Below the pieces are notes generated by a model that ran no database searches, was not told the origin of the DNA, and saw only the letters and a list, made by a program, of their open reading frames with translations. A stretch of DNA of 64,000 bases, from contig CM069603.1 of NCBI GenBank assembly GCA_035771175.1, forward strand, positions 29,251,308-29,315,307. The letters are read 5' to 3'. Shown here in pieces: positions 32,810 to 45,160 of the stretch (its first letter is position 1; each line of letters opens with the position of its first letter). A program made the position numbers and the translations under genes. This DNA comes from Paratinospora sagittata (lineage: Eukaryota > Streptophyta > Magnoliopsida > Ranunculales > Menispermaceae).

Positions 32810-34047
32810 ACAATAGCATTGAGAGTGTTCTTACAAAACAATTCTCAAGAATGCATAATAATGAAACCAAATAACTTCCTAGTATAAGTTCAACCACAAA
32901 TGATGAAGATGATGTGCAAGCTGAAAATGGAAGGCTCCTTCAATCTTTGATTTGAAAATGTAGAATATGAAGCTTGAAATCAAAGATAAACTTCTTGAAA
33001 TCTTAAAAATCTCAAAATAAGGTTTCTCTCAAGAATGAAAGATTAAAAGCACAGGAGATCTCTCAAGATAAGAAAGAAAGCTTGTAAAACCTTTTCTCTC
33101 AAAGATGATTCAAAATAACTTTGAAGAAATTTGATTCTTTCAAGAAAGTCTAGAGAAAAAATAATAGCTCAAGCTTCAAAGACTTCTCAAAAAGTTGCTC
33201 AAAATAAGCTACGTGATGTATTTATACATCTAGGCTTATGAGTGCATAAAAGTGATAATTTCCAAAATCACAAAAATGCCATCAAAAAGTAGCAAACACA
33301 TTCTGAAAAAGTGGAAATGGGTTCCATAAACATTTGTCAAAAAATCACCATTTTGGACAAAAAGGTGAAAACGAGTTCCTGTTTATGGAAACACATTTTT
33401 GTGCAAAAATGTTCATTCTGCTAGAAAAAAGAGAAATGTGTTTTTGTTCCTTGAGTGAAAAATCACTCATTCTGGATAGAAAAATAGAAACACATATCTC
33501 GTCAAGGAAACGTGTTTTTGCTTGCCAAAATAAAAAATCACTTTGGAGCAGTAGGAGCGCGTTTTTCCCTATGGGAGCGCGTTTCTAAGTGCACTGAACA
33601 TGTAAAATTGGTTTTCCTTAAGATTTATAAGTCCAAAACATGTTTTCTTGAAAACTTATATTCAAATACATTTAAGTTAATTAATTTGAAATTTAAAACA
33701 TCAGTTACACCATTTTAAACTTAAAGTCAAAGTTCTGACTTTTCTAGAAAATGGTTGACTTTCAAAACAATGATCATTTGAAAACATTTTAATGCGTGCA
33801 TGATTTTGGCTGACTTGCCTAAAAAGAATTCTACAATACTAAATAGATCTAAGCAATTACAAATAAAAGATGTATTGATTCCTCTTTGCGTTGATCCACT
33901 TCATGCTTTGAGTTTGACTTCCAAGTTGACTTTAATATATTGATCAAGTTAGAACTGAAACAACTTAGTCAAAGTGATTAGTTACAACTAGAATATTGTT
34001 TGTAATCATCAAAATATATAAGAGTGAGGGCCATTACACCAATAAAC
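32810..34047 (-). mobile_element. LTR fragment (family B), second copy
   Basis: Closely similar to 3640-4871, with blocks such as ATGAAGATGATGTGCAAGC and TTTGATTTGAAAA and an end at CATTACACCAATA. A minus-strand TATA (TATAAATACATC) lies at about 33219-33230. Repeated GAGCGCGTTT(T/C)T(C/A) motifs occur at 33370-33600. The first roughly 270 bases of the other copy are missing on the left. It interrupts the Tat-type gag right after its K-Y-C codons. Confidence 0.72.
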
Positions 34048-35061
34048 AATACTTCCTTTTATCTCAACGATCAGTCGATGTATTGATTTTCCTTGGCCAC
34101 CTGAGGTAGTCTTTATCTTGTATCTCCGACAATACATGTTCTATTAATGTCTTCAATGGCGTATAGCCAGTGTACACACTTTGCGGTGCTCGGCTCCCCT
34201 TTTGGTAGTGGTTACGTTGGTCAAATTTTTTCCCATTGTTATTATCTTTTCTTGGCTTCTCATTTCCCTCCCTTTTTCCTTTTAAGGTCTTATTTGAGCT
34301 CTTCTGAGGCTGATCTTCTACACGTTTTGTTTTGTCCTGTTCATCTGCAAGAGGTCCTTGTAAGTTCAAAATTTTTTCTTGCCAAGGAATAATGGAATCT
34401 TCTCGCTCTTAACCCGGCCACACACGGGGTGAGGACGGTGTTGTTATCAAAATCATCAACTTGTATCGCTTTAGCGTTGAAGCAAGCTAGGTAGTCCTTC
34501 AAGCTCTCCCCAGGCTTATGTTTGATGGCTAACAAGTTGTTCGCCAGTTTTTCTGTTTCCTTCTGCTCGACGAAGTGCTCAACAAATTCATGGGAGAGGT
34601 GGCCAAATGAGTAGATGCTTAGTCAATCCTTTCAATACCACTTCCGAGTTGGGCTGTTAAGGGTGATGCAAAAAATTTTGCACATAGTCGCATCATCATA
34701 GCCTTTAAACTCCATCCAAGACTCATAGTTTTCAATGTGGTCTCTAGGATCTCCTTTCCAGTCATATTGCCCGACCCCGACTATTTTGACATTCTTGGGC
34801 AATGAGGCTTAGAGTATTTCTTCAATAAAAGGTGACTGGTTCTCCTTACATTCCCGGTAGTGTTGAGTTGGGTCTTTGCCACTAGACCAGGTTGACTCAG
34901 TGTACCTGGTTTGGGACGACCTCACCGAGGCCAACCTAATCTAAACATGTTTGGAGTTCTTTCCTTCCTTTCGGACGCCGACCTAAAGTGGGAAGACCTC
35001 GAACTCTATCTCTTCTTATTCGCATCTAGTAAGTGACAAGGATCTTCTATTGACAAAGATT
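34048..35061 (-). pseudogene. gag region of the Tat-type element (broken)
   Basis: On the minus strand the order is SPFIEEIL, a stop, SLPKNVKIVGVGQYDWKGDP, RDHIENYESWMEFKGYDD, FGHLSHEFVEHFVEQKE and HKPGESLKDYLACFNAKAIQ. These are the motifs of the retrotransposon gag domain. A basic linker follows (KGKREGNEKPRKDNNNGKK), then YTPLKTLIEHVLSEIQDKDY, LRWPRK and DKRKYC, the segment before the protease in Tat-type elements. Stops and frameshifts interrupt it. The protease is missing between here and RT at 24342, so other insertions were accompanied by deletion. The upstream end is cut at 35062 by a large LTR. Confidence 0.78.
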
Positions 35062-37840
35062 TGTTGGTGCACCCAAGAGGGGGTTGAATTAGGTGTGATG
35101 GTCAATTTAAAACTTTTATAATGACTTAGTGATATACATTGGTACATTGAAATTAAATGCACATACTAACTGTAAAGTAAAATGCATAACTTAAAGCACA
35201 CTAGGATTTATAGTGGTTTGGCCAAGCCTACGTCCACTACCTAATCTCCCAATTAGGATTTTTTCAATTCACTAATAGATTTTCTTACGGGTGAGAACCA
35301 AACCGTTATACATGTCATTTTACATGTTCAAGGCAAACTTATCCTTTTGCAGGCTAAGGATGAACCGCATTTCCTTTTTTGGGATGAGGAAAAACTCATG
35401 TTTCTTTTACGGGATAAGGAAAAATTGTTTTCCTTTTATGGGATAAGGAAGAACCATTTCTCTTTTACAAGCTCAGAGATAATCTATCCTTTTACAGGTT
35501 AAGGATGAACTTATCCTTTTACGGGGTAAGGATGAACCAGCTTCCTACTTACAGGTGACGATGAACCTTAACATGATTTCAACCATGAAATCATTAAGTG
35601 AATTACATTACTTGACCTGGTTGTTTCAACACAAAATAATAATGTCGGTTCTAACTGAGTAGAACACTTTATAATTAAGCTCATATACATAGCATTACAA
35701 AGATGTATAGATTTGAATACGTAATGCTAAAAGACATACACTTATAGTCCTTTACCTTTTAATGTTTGGTATTGCTCAAGTGCAATTTTGCAAAGCGTGA
35801 ATGATATGTAAATCAATTTAGTGCTTCTTCGAAAACATTATGATACCATTAAAACATTGAAGTTGAAAATGTAGGACCAGTGTAAAACATAGACTCAGAT
35901 AGTTTTCAAAATAGATAAAATGTACAAGCATGAAAACTTATGGTTCAGTATTTAGTAGTTTACACAAGTACTGATATAGTTCAATACAGTATTTAAGAAA
36001 TGAAATCAAGTACAACTGTATCTCTCATGAACTATTTTTCAAATTCCTTCATCAGTATGATTGATGTTAAGTATAAATCCAGGCTGAGAATTTGAGTAGA
36101 AACCAGTTCAAAATAGATTTTCAAAGATAGAATATAATTGAAGCTTAATTTGAAAAATCTTTTGACTAAGTAAACTATCAGTAAAGAATACTTTGAAAAC
36201 TTAGAACATTTGAAAAATTTTGAAAGATTGAACAACGACTAACATTCAAAAAGTTTTTGGCACAATAAAAATTATTGGCAAGTTGTTTGATTCAAAGTGT
36301 TGGTATTTATAGACCCAGTAGATAATAGCCGTTAGACATTTGAAATTCAAATACAATGTGAACGTTTACACACAACGGTTAGAATGTTATATGAAAATGG
36401 CAACTGCAGTTTTCACTAACATTCTGATTTTTTTCAGATTACACGAATAAGGAAAGTTTTAGAAAAACTTGATTCATGTATCAGAGAAGATCTTTGATAA
36501 ATCTGAAAACGATTATGTGCAAAGATCTGTTCTGAAAAAGTAGATTGATATAGTGTACTTATTAGAACAGTGACGATCGTTGAATTAACGTCTTGATTCT
36601 GTAATCAGTGTCCTGGCGCATAATATCAACTTTGTCGTTTTGTTCCTTGAGGGCGCTCATTATGTACAAGCTTCCTGCTGAACAATGAAGTGAGGGCACG
36701 ACTAATTCGTAAGCGTCCTGACTTTCTTTGCGATATAAGTGACTTAACTCTGAGGGCGCTACTGCACAGTTAGCGTCATGCTTTGTTTTAAAATAATTAA
36801 GTACATAAGGGTGCTACTTTTCCGAGTAAGTGTCCTACCTTTTAAAACATAAAACACAAGGGCGCCACAACTATGTACGTGTCCTGTCATTTCAAAATAT
36901 TTGAAAACAAAACCAAGTGCTCTGAAAGACAATCAACGTCCTGAAAGTTATTAAGTTGGTTCTCAAAGATAAGGACATTCCTATCCAGGTAGCGTCCTGA
37001 TAGTTTGTCCAACTTATAACTATCAATGCCCTCAAAGATAAATTTTTGAATAACTTAGAAATCTTTCAGTAAGCTGATGCTGAGTCAGCGTCCTAACAAT
37101 CTCAGAGGTTGATTAAAGGGAGATAGCTACTTACAAGTAAGCGTCCTGATGAATCAGTTCAATTCAACCTTGAATGTTATCAACGTCCTAATGAATCATC
37201 AGCGTCCTGACTTATCAAGTTTAGGAGAGCGCTGCGAAATCATTAGCGTTCTTAAAGACTTTTGAAACGTAGTTTTGACTCGAGATTAAAAATACGATGA
37301 ATGCGAATAAAGACTCGGTAAATTTCAAATTAAACATAGAAAATTATATCATTTGAAATACAGTAAAGCGTACGATCAAAACATGCAAATATGCAAGTGA
37401 TTTGTGCATGGTTTTAAAAGGCGTTTGAACAATATCGATTAGAGAAAGATATACCTTAAATACTGTGTATTTCTCATATTTCTCATAATCTTGAAGTCCA
37501 ACTCTATTATGAGATCTTCGATGAACTTCATGCTAGAGTTGAATGTCTTGAACGTATCAAAAGATGTAGTCTTGAAGCTTAATCGAATCGTTCGTGTGAT
37601 GTGATCTTGAAATAATGATATGATCTTTGAGGTCCTTTGATTGAGATGATCTTGAACGACTGTTATGACCTTGAGTTCCTTGATTAAATCATACTTTGGC
37701 TTTTTACTTTCCTAAGGTGCTGAAATAGGTTCTTGAATAAAGCTCGTTAGTACCAAAAAAGATTTTCTTTGTGATCATCAAAATATATTTCATCAAGTAT
37801 ACTTAGGAACGTGCTAAGTGATGAACCGCTTAGGTCAACA
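35062..37840 (-). mobile_element. 3' LTR of a LARD-like element (family G)
   Basis: The left edge is TGTTGGTGCACCC and the right edge TAGGTCAACA, so the minus-strand LTR starts TGTTGACCTAAGCGGTTC. Immediately to the right, the minus strand reads TTTGCCATCATCAAAAAGGGAGAAAT, a polypurine tract. It matches 40621-43546 along its whole length with moderate divergence. A minus-strand TATA (CTATAAATACC) is at about 36302-36312. Upstream of it (36590-37260) are many GAGGGCGCT and AGCGTCCTG motifs. Between the TATA box and the LTR end is the short repeat block at 35338-35577. Confidence 0.82.
35338..35577. repeat. Eight degenerate units of a 28-30 bp minisatellite (3' LTR)
   Basis: Units follow the pattern TATCCTTTTAC(A/G)GGTTAAGGATGAACC, in which TCCTT and AAGGA can pair. 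Eight units are recognisable. The same array in the other LTR (40851-41278) has about thirteen. Confidence 0.75.
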
Positions 37841-40620
37841 ATTTCTCCCTTTTTGATGATGGCAAACAAATTGAAAAATTAAGCGCTTAAAGCAAAAAGA
37901 TAAAAAAGATCAATGTTTTTCTTTTCCCCCGTCTAATTCTCTTATTTTTCTTCTTCCCCTTTGACATAATAAAAAAGGTGAAGAGAAGAAACTTAGATCT
38001 CTCCCTGTGACGTAGTAGAGTAGCAAAGCTTCCCCTTACATGGAGACTCCCCCTTTGTGCATTCACCCTCGAGATGATTTATGACGACGTGTCATAGTTA
38101 GGTATATGAGAATGCGTAAGGTCTACTATACTTAGTCATGTGAGAAGAAGATCTTATCCTTAAGCACAGTGAGAAATAGTTTGACATATTTGTAGGTTGT
38201 AAGATTTTGAAATAATAGGGTAGCCGAGAATCGTAGTCATGGGGGATGAGAAAGAATTTCCAAAAGATGAATTCATAGAGATTTTTTTTTTAAACGTAGG
38301 CAATTATTCTCATGGTGTTTGGCATAAGTAAATTTGATAATCAATCCAAGTCTAACACATAATATGCTTTAAAATTTGTAAATAATCAAGCATAAGCATA
38401 CTTATAGCATATGCAAAATGATTTATTATTAAGCAAGGCCTAGCTATTATGATTCTAACAAGATGCAAAGTATATAATTTGAAGTACATTGCATCTATTA
38501 GATATCAAAAACCACAATCAATTGATGCATAGAAAATTTAATATTAAAGAGCAACATCAATGTCATGAGAGAGTGAAAGTCGTGGATTTAGGCATATGGA
38601 GATATATAAGATGAAGAGCAAAGCCTAAAGATATTGAATATATGCTAGATTTCATAGATATCTTTCAAGCAACAACATATATTCATTTATATACTAGGCA
38701 AATGATTTCAATTGAAGCGCATACGCTACAACATATATTCATTTATATAGGTTATGCTTCAAGAATTTGACGGTTATGAAAAATGATTTTGAAGCGTATG
38801 CGCTCATTAAAAACCAAATGTTCAAGAATTTGATGCTTATATGATTTAAGATGAAGAGAATGCATCAAAGTCAGGAAACAATAAAAAGAGAATGCCAAAA
38901 GATGATAATCATGAGTATAGACAATTTTCTCTTCAAGAGATATAGGCGTAGGATATGAAGTTGTGTACATGACCTATATTCATTTGCATATTCATGAGTT
39001 ATGCATAGATATGATTTAAAGTAAACATGATCATGATATGAGCTACCACATGGAGTTCAAGATGAACAGATAATCAAATATATAATCAGATACTCACAAA
39101 TAGATGATGCAGATTATGAACAAATATCGATGAAATATGTGATTAACCTTAAGAAAGATACCACAAAGATAATAACATTAGTCATTATAAGATTTCATCA
39201 TGATATTATTTATCAGGAAATATTCGAATCAACAATGAACAAGACATCATGAGTATGATGATAGATAATCATGTTCATGAAAGTAAAATGGTTATGCATC
39301 AGAGATAGACAAAGATAATTTTGCAATCACAGAATCAGGCGTGATAGCTAAGCATAACCAAGCAGGTTAAGAGTAATAATTAAGCAGAGATGTGCAATGT
39401 AAGTGAACTAGAAGATTAAATCAGAGCAAGCAAATGCACTTAAGCATATATATAGAACATTTATGTTGAGCTAACTTCAAACTTCTTGTATTGAAATTTT
39501 GGAAAGGTTTGGAGGACTTATTTTTCATATACAAAAAAAAAAGTTAAAAACAACAAAAAGAAAAAAAAATTGATAACAGGCAGGCAGAGGATTGGCAGAC
39601 ACAGGCAGAGAGCGATTGTCATCAAGCTTGGCGAGGAGTGCCCTGAGCACCGCGAGATTGAGTCGTGGCAGATCTCGGCAGACGAGGTGGGTCATCTATT
39701 CTTGCACCCTTCTTCTCAGTGTAGGCAAGCACAGGACCGAGCCTTTTCATCTTGCTCATTGTATAGGCAGAACTTTCTCTAATCTCCTGGTGTAGCTCGG
39801 CTTGAGTTTTGTCTAATTTCTTGAGGAGGATCATCATCAAATCTTTCTGATGCCTAGAAACCTTCTCAAGTTCTTTCAATCTGCGTTCTTACTCCCAGAG
39901 AAAATCTACAACCAGTTGGAAGCTTGATGAGTTGGATTCAGACAGCTGGGAGAGGAGATCCTCAATGGAAGGTTCTCCGTGGACGACATGAGATGGCACA
40001 TGTTTAACTGGAGGCGGAGACGATTTTATACTGCTACTTGGATGAGGTACATAATAAGTCTTGGGAAACATAATACATTCGATTTCTTTGACGGAGTCAT
40101 CGGACGAAGAAGATAGAGAGAATCCACTCAAGGAAGACGATGGTTCTTCCCTGGCGCGTTTCTGGGAAACAGGAGTTCTGGAGGGCATGGGTGTTGATCG
40201 AGAATATGAGGAGACTTGGGTGTTTCACTATAGATGTTGCAAGTGAAGATGAAACAATGCAGTGCTCACCTCGAATTTTTGCTAATCTAGGCTTGGAACA
40301 AACGTTAGAACACCCGCTTACCTCATTTTTATGAGGCTTGACGTTGTGAAATGGTGGGAGGAGAATAGCTTCCCTCAACTCCTGTTATTGCTACTACACC
40401 ATCTGAGAGATATTCTCGATATTTCTCTCAATACTGCTAAGTCTAGCTTTCTATTTTTGGGCTGAACTTTGCTATGGATTCCTAAGGGGTCTTCCGCGTT
40501 TGGCTCGAGGTATGATGGGTGAAGCTGGTGGTTCTTCAATGAGTGGGAGATCTGCTTTTTGACTTATGGAGAAAAAGCTTACCTAGACTTATAATGTTGA
40601 TCACCACAGACGACGCCAAC
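37841..40620 (-). mobile_element. Internal region of the LARD-like element, without pol
   Basis: 2.78 kb lie between the two family-G LTRs. On the minus strand it starts at 40620 with TTGGCGTCGTCTGTGG, very like the primer-binding region TTGGCGCCGTCTGTGGG of Tat-type elements. It ends at the polypurine tract (37841-37866). I see no protease, RT, RNase H or integrase motif. Only the gag-like frames at 39622-40188 and a short stretch near 40480-40560 (EEPPASPIIPRAKRGRP) look coding. 37900-39580 is AT-rich and appears non-coding. Confidence 0.7.
39622..40188 (-). pseudogene. Gag-like coiled-coil ORF of the LARD-like element, one nonsense codon
   Basis: A frame of about 188 codons starts MPSRTPVSQKRAREEPSSS and runs through serine-rich and proline-rich sequence. 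At 39889-39891 it meets a single TAA (in ..DFLWE*ERRLKELEK), then continues in the same frame to 39622. The second half (LKELEKVSRHQKDLMMILLK, KLDKTQAELHQEIRESS) is a good heptad coiled coil. A sister element at 44041 starts similarly (MPPRKTTISKRR). I recognise no domain; gag-like is inferred from position after the primer-binding site and from composition. Confidence 0.55.
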
Positions 40621-43546
40621 TGTGTTTGCCCAGTATAACAGTCCAAGAGGTTGGGTGATGGTCAATTATAAAACCTTTTTCAATGACATAGTGATATACT
40701 TTGATACATTGGAATTAAATGCACATACTAACCAAAAAGTAAAATGCATAACATAAAGCACACTAGGATTTATAGTGGTTCGGCCAAGCCTACGTCCACT
40801 ACCTAATCTCCCGATTAGGATTTTCTCAATCCACTAACTGATTCTTTTACAGGTGAAAACCAAACCGTTACAACTTGCCCTTTTACAGGTTCAAGGTAAA
40901 CCTATCCTTTTGCGGACTAAGGATGAACCGCATTTCCTTTTTTCGGGATGAGGAAAAACCCATGTTGCTTTTACGGGATAAGGAAGAACCGTTTCTCTTT
41001 TACAAGTTCAGAGATAACCTATCCTTTTACAGGTTAAGGACGAACCTATCCTTTTGCGGGTTAAGGATGAACCGATTTTCTTTTACAGGTTCAGAGATAA
41101 CCTATCATTTTACAAGTTAAGGACACACCTTCCCTTTTACTGGTTGAGGAAGAACCATGATCCTTTTACGGGATGAGGAACAATCATCTTTCCTTTTTTC
41201 GAGCTGAGGAAGAACCCATGTTCCTTTTACAAGATCAGGAAGAACCGTTATCGTACTTGCATGTGAGGATGAACCTTAACATGATTCCAACCTTGAAATC
41301 ATTAAGTGAATTACATTCACTTGACCTGGTTGTTTCATTCCTGAAACACACCAGCATACCAATACAAAGTATTATGTTGGTTCTAAAAAAATAGAATACT
41401 TTACAATTAAGCTCATATACATAACATTACAAAGATAGGTAAATTTAAATATGTAATGCTAAGTGAAAATATACTTTCAGTCTTTTACCTTTCAATGTTC
41501 TGTATTGCTCAAGTACAATTTCGAAAAGCGTGAATGATATGTAAATCAGTTGAATGCTTATTCGAAAACTTTTGATACCATGTAAAACATTGAAGTTGAA
41601 AATGCAGGACCAATGTAAGAACACAAACACATAAGGTTTTCAAAATGGATAGAATGTATAAGAGTGAAAACTTTTGGTTCAGTATTCAGTAGTTAATACA
41701 ACTACTGATATAGTTCGATACAATACTAGGATATGAAATCAAGTACAACTGCATATCATGAACTATCTCTCAAATTCTTTCTTCAACATGATTGATGTTA
41801 AGTATAAATCCAGGCTGAGAATTTGAGTAGAAACCAGTTCTATATAATTCAAATAGATTTTTAGAGATAGAATATAATTTAGGCTCAATATGAAAATCTT
41901 TTGAATAAGTAGAGTATTAGTGGAAATACTTTGAAAACTTAGAACATGAAAACATTTTGAAAACAACTAACATTCAAAAAGTTTTTGGCATAATAAAAAT
42001 TATCGGCAAATTATTTGATTCAAAGTATTGGTTTTTATAGACTTAGTAGATAATAACCGTTAGACATTTGAAGTTCAAATATAATGTGAGCGTTTACATA
42101 CAACGGCTAGAATGTATCAACAAAATGGCAACTACAATTTTCATGACCATTTTGGTTCCTTTCAGATTACATGAATAAGGAATACCTTAGAAAACATGAT
42201 TCATGCATCAGAGAAAATCTCTGATAAATCTAAAAAGGATTTTGTGTAAAGATCCGTTCAGAAAAAGTAGACTGATATAGCGTATTTGTTAGAATAGTGA
42301 CAGTTGTTGAATTAACGTCATGATTCTGTAATCAACATCCTGACGCATAATATCACCTTTGTCGTTTTGTTCCTTGAGGGCGCTCATTATGTATAAACGT
42401 CCCGCTGAACAATGAAGTGAGGGCACTACAAACTCGTAAACGTCTTAACTTTCCTTGCGACATAAATGACTCAACTTTGAGGGCGCTAAAGCATAATTAA
42501 CGTCTTGCTTACTTTTTAAATCAATTAAATGAATGAGGGCGCTACATCTGGGTAGGCGTCCTACCTTTTAAAAACAAAACACATGGGCGTTACTACTATG
42601 TAAGCGTCCTATCATATTTAAAACATTTGAAGAACAATACTAAGTATGTTGAAAGACAATCAACATCCTGAAAGTTATTAAGTTGGTTCCCAGAGATAAA
42701 GGCGCTCCTATCTAGGCAGTGTCCTGATAGTTTATCCAACTCTTCAAAGATGTTCCCAAAGATGACGCCTTTGAAGAACTTAGACTCTCAGAGGTCTTTC
42801 AGCAAGCTGATTCACAATCAGCATCTTGACAACTTCAAAGGTTGATTCTAAGTGGGGTCGCTACTTACAAGTAAGCGTCCTGATGAATCAGTTCAATTCA
42901 ACCTTTAATGATATCAGCGTCCTAATGAGCCATCAACATCCTGACTTATCAAGTCCAGGAGAGCACCGCTAAGTCATTAGCTTCCTAAAAAGACTCTAAA
43001 AACAGTTTTGACACGTGCTTAAAGATACGATTAAAAAACTCGGTCAATTTAAAGTCAAATCAAACATAGAAAATTAAATCATTTGAAATCCCTTAAAATA
43101 TATGTTTCAAAACATGCAATTTTGAAAAATGTTTGACCAATATCAATTAGAAAAAGATATACCTTAAATACTGTGTATTTCTCGTATTTCTCAAAATCTT
43201 TAAATCCAACTCTTCATTATGAGATCTTCGATCTGAACTTCGATGAATTTCGTGAACATTGATCAAAAGATGTAGCCTTGAAGCTCTTGATCGAATCGTT
43301 CGTGTGGTGTGATCTTGAAATCATGATATGATCTTTGAGGTCCTTTGATTGAAACGATCTTGAACGTCTGATATGACCTTGAGTCCCTTGATCGAATCAT
43401 TCTTTGGCTTTCCTTTCCTGAAGTGTTGAGATAGGTTCTTGATTAAAGCTTGTTAGCACAGAAAGAGATTTTGTTTGTTATCATCAAAATATACTTTATC
43501 AAGTATACTTAGGGACGTGCTAACTGATGAACCGCTTAGGTCAACA
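40621..43546 (-). mobile_element. 5' LTR of the LARD-like element (family G)
   Basis: It aligns from TGTGTTTGCCC (40621) to CTTAGGTCAACA (43546) with 35062-37840, but with clear base and length divergence, so the insertion is old. The minus-strand TATA lies at about 42027-42040. GAGGGCGCT / GCGTCCT motifs occur at 42300-42990. The flanks (AGATT left of 35062, AATAT right of 43546) do not match, so no target duplication supports the pair. Confidence 0.78.
40851..41278. repeat. About thirteen units of the 28-30 bp minisatellite (5' LTR)
   Basis: Same unit as at 35338-35577 (CCTTTTAC.GG.TAAGGA.GAACC). The extra units relative to the other LTR must have arisen or been lost after insertion, because both LTRs are copied from one template. 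Confidence 0.75.
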
Positions 43547-44169
43547 AATATCAATGCCCAAAATCCTGGAGCGATAGTGAAATGGGTCATCGTCAGGAAC
43601 AAGAGTAAGCCCAGAGTAAAAAACTCGGACTAACTCAATAGAGATGGTGTCACCGTGAGAAAAAAACCGCTCCCATCTCATCTCGGTGAAGTGAGTGAAT
43701 AGAAGCATGTGAATCCTCATGAAGTTGTCAAAGTCAACTCGGACGCTCGAAGCTAGACGTCGAGTGTCGAATGGTCGGATGGCAACCTCAAGAAGTGGAG
43801 GTCATGACGTGGGTGAAGTCGCGGGTGCGGAAAGTGTAACATCATCATCCGATGAGGATGACGTTGATGGTGATGAGGGCTCGCGAGGTGGTGATTGTGA
43901 GGCACGAGGTCGCCTCGTGGATATTAGAGTTGGCATGGGGGACTCCCCAAACTTTACACGTCGCCGTGTAGGCTTGGGTGCGGGTGTAGATGATTCGCTG
44001 ATCTCCAATCGACGTTTAGAAATAGTTGTTTTTCTTGGAGGCATTTTGCCAAACACTATTTGTGCAAACAAAATGAAATAAAGGGTTTTGAATGAAAATA
44101 TGGTGAAAACGGAAATGGAATGAATCAAAATGATGGTGGGAAGTCGAAGTGGTAATGACCACAAGAAAA
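43547..44169 (-). pseudogene. Gag-like fragment of a second LARD-like element
   Basis: The minus strand encodes MPPRKTTISKRRLEISESST from an ATG ending at 44041, then PRASQSPPREPSSPSTSSSS and acidic DDD. Frame changes and stops follow down to 43547. It resembles the start of the ORF at 40188. No conserved domain is recognised. The lower end is cut by the family-G LTR. Confidence 0.45.
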
Positions 44170-45160
44170 ATGAGCTAGAGAACTAGGATTTTCGTTGAAA
44201 ATCGAAGGAGAAATGAGAAGTTGAAAATTGAAGAACATTTTTGAAAGAGTTGCGTTTTTAGTGAAAGATGGACAAATTAAAAGGTGTTTTTGAGATTAAA
44301 AAATGGATTTGATGAAAGAAATGATAGGGAATGAGTTTAGTACAATCAAAACGAGAAGAAATTGGGTTTGAATGATCAGGTGTGAGAGGAGAGAGAAAAT
44401 AGCTGTGAAAGGAAGAAGAGAATGACTCTCAGGTTGCTCGATTGATGTATTATCAGTTTTAGGAAACCCGTTCCTCTTAAGAAGATCGCGTTCCTGTGTT
44501 CTCTGCAGAACACCTTTTGGTGTTCATGCAGAGGAGCGTGTTCCCCTTAGTAGTAATGTGTTCCTTAAGAACACAGAACACTCAAACATTAAAATTTTGA
44601 CAGGAGCGCGTTCCTCATTTAAGGAGTGCATTCCTTTTCCCTGATCAGAAAAAATCTAAGCCTCGGGAAAAGCCATAGGAGCGCATTCCTTAACCTTGAT
44701 AAAAAAATCACTGAGTCTCGAAAAAAAGCTCAGGAGCGTGTTCCTCACTGTAGGAGCGCGTTCCTTCACTGACATGTGAAAGAGACTTGATTTCTTATAA
44801 TTTTAAGTTTAGGACATTGTCAAAAGCATAGACTGATATTTTAAAAAATATTTAAAAACATTTTTGACCCGATTAAGGTATAATTAACACAGTTAAAACA
44901 TGAGTAATTTAATGGATTAAACAAATGATAAAAGCAATAAGTACAATACATGTGAAACGATAAAACCATGCAGAGTTGACAAGATGAATGCACGTTAAAC
45001 AATGATAAAAAAAATGTATGATAAACAGTTATAACTAAGTACTAGCATGATTATCAAACTAAAATATATGCATACATGATAATAATAAATTATATGAATG
45101 ATTTTAAAAAGATGCAAATCATGTGTGACATGTGGCATACCAACTTACCCATCAATGCCA
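44170..45160 (-). mobile_element. LTR fragment (family H), minus orientation
   Basis: Non-coding AT-rich sequence lies upstream of the gag-like fragment, where a 5' LTR is expected. It carries a dense cluster of (A)GGAGCGCGTTCC-type motifs at 44466-44775, as in the U3 of neighbouring families. The right edge is abrupt: pol coding of the next element starts at 45161. The exact LTR ends are not identified. Confidence 0.45.

Noticed and set aside
32410..32874. 154-codon plus-strand frame
   Set aside because: It spans an LTR C / LTR B junction and reads antisense through LTR promoters. No motif is seen.
35331..37260. Possible CRISPR array suggested by short regular repeats
   Set aside because: The units are degenerate, lie inside plant LTRs present twice, and no cas genes exist in this eukaryotic context.
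40875..41120. 81-codon frame with repeated LSFCGLRMNR blocks
   Set aside because: The protein repeat is only the translation of the 28-30 bp LTR minisatellite.
14958..43546. Reading all minus-strand parts as one intact element
   Set aside because: The LTRs at 35062 and 40621 belong to a different family from the one at 14958, and the protease is missing, so these are at least two elements.
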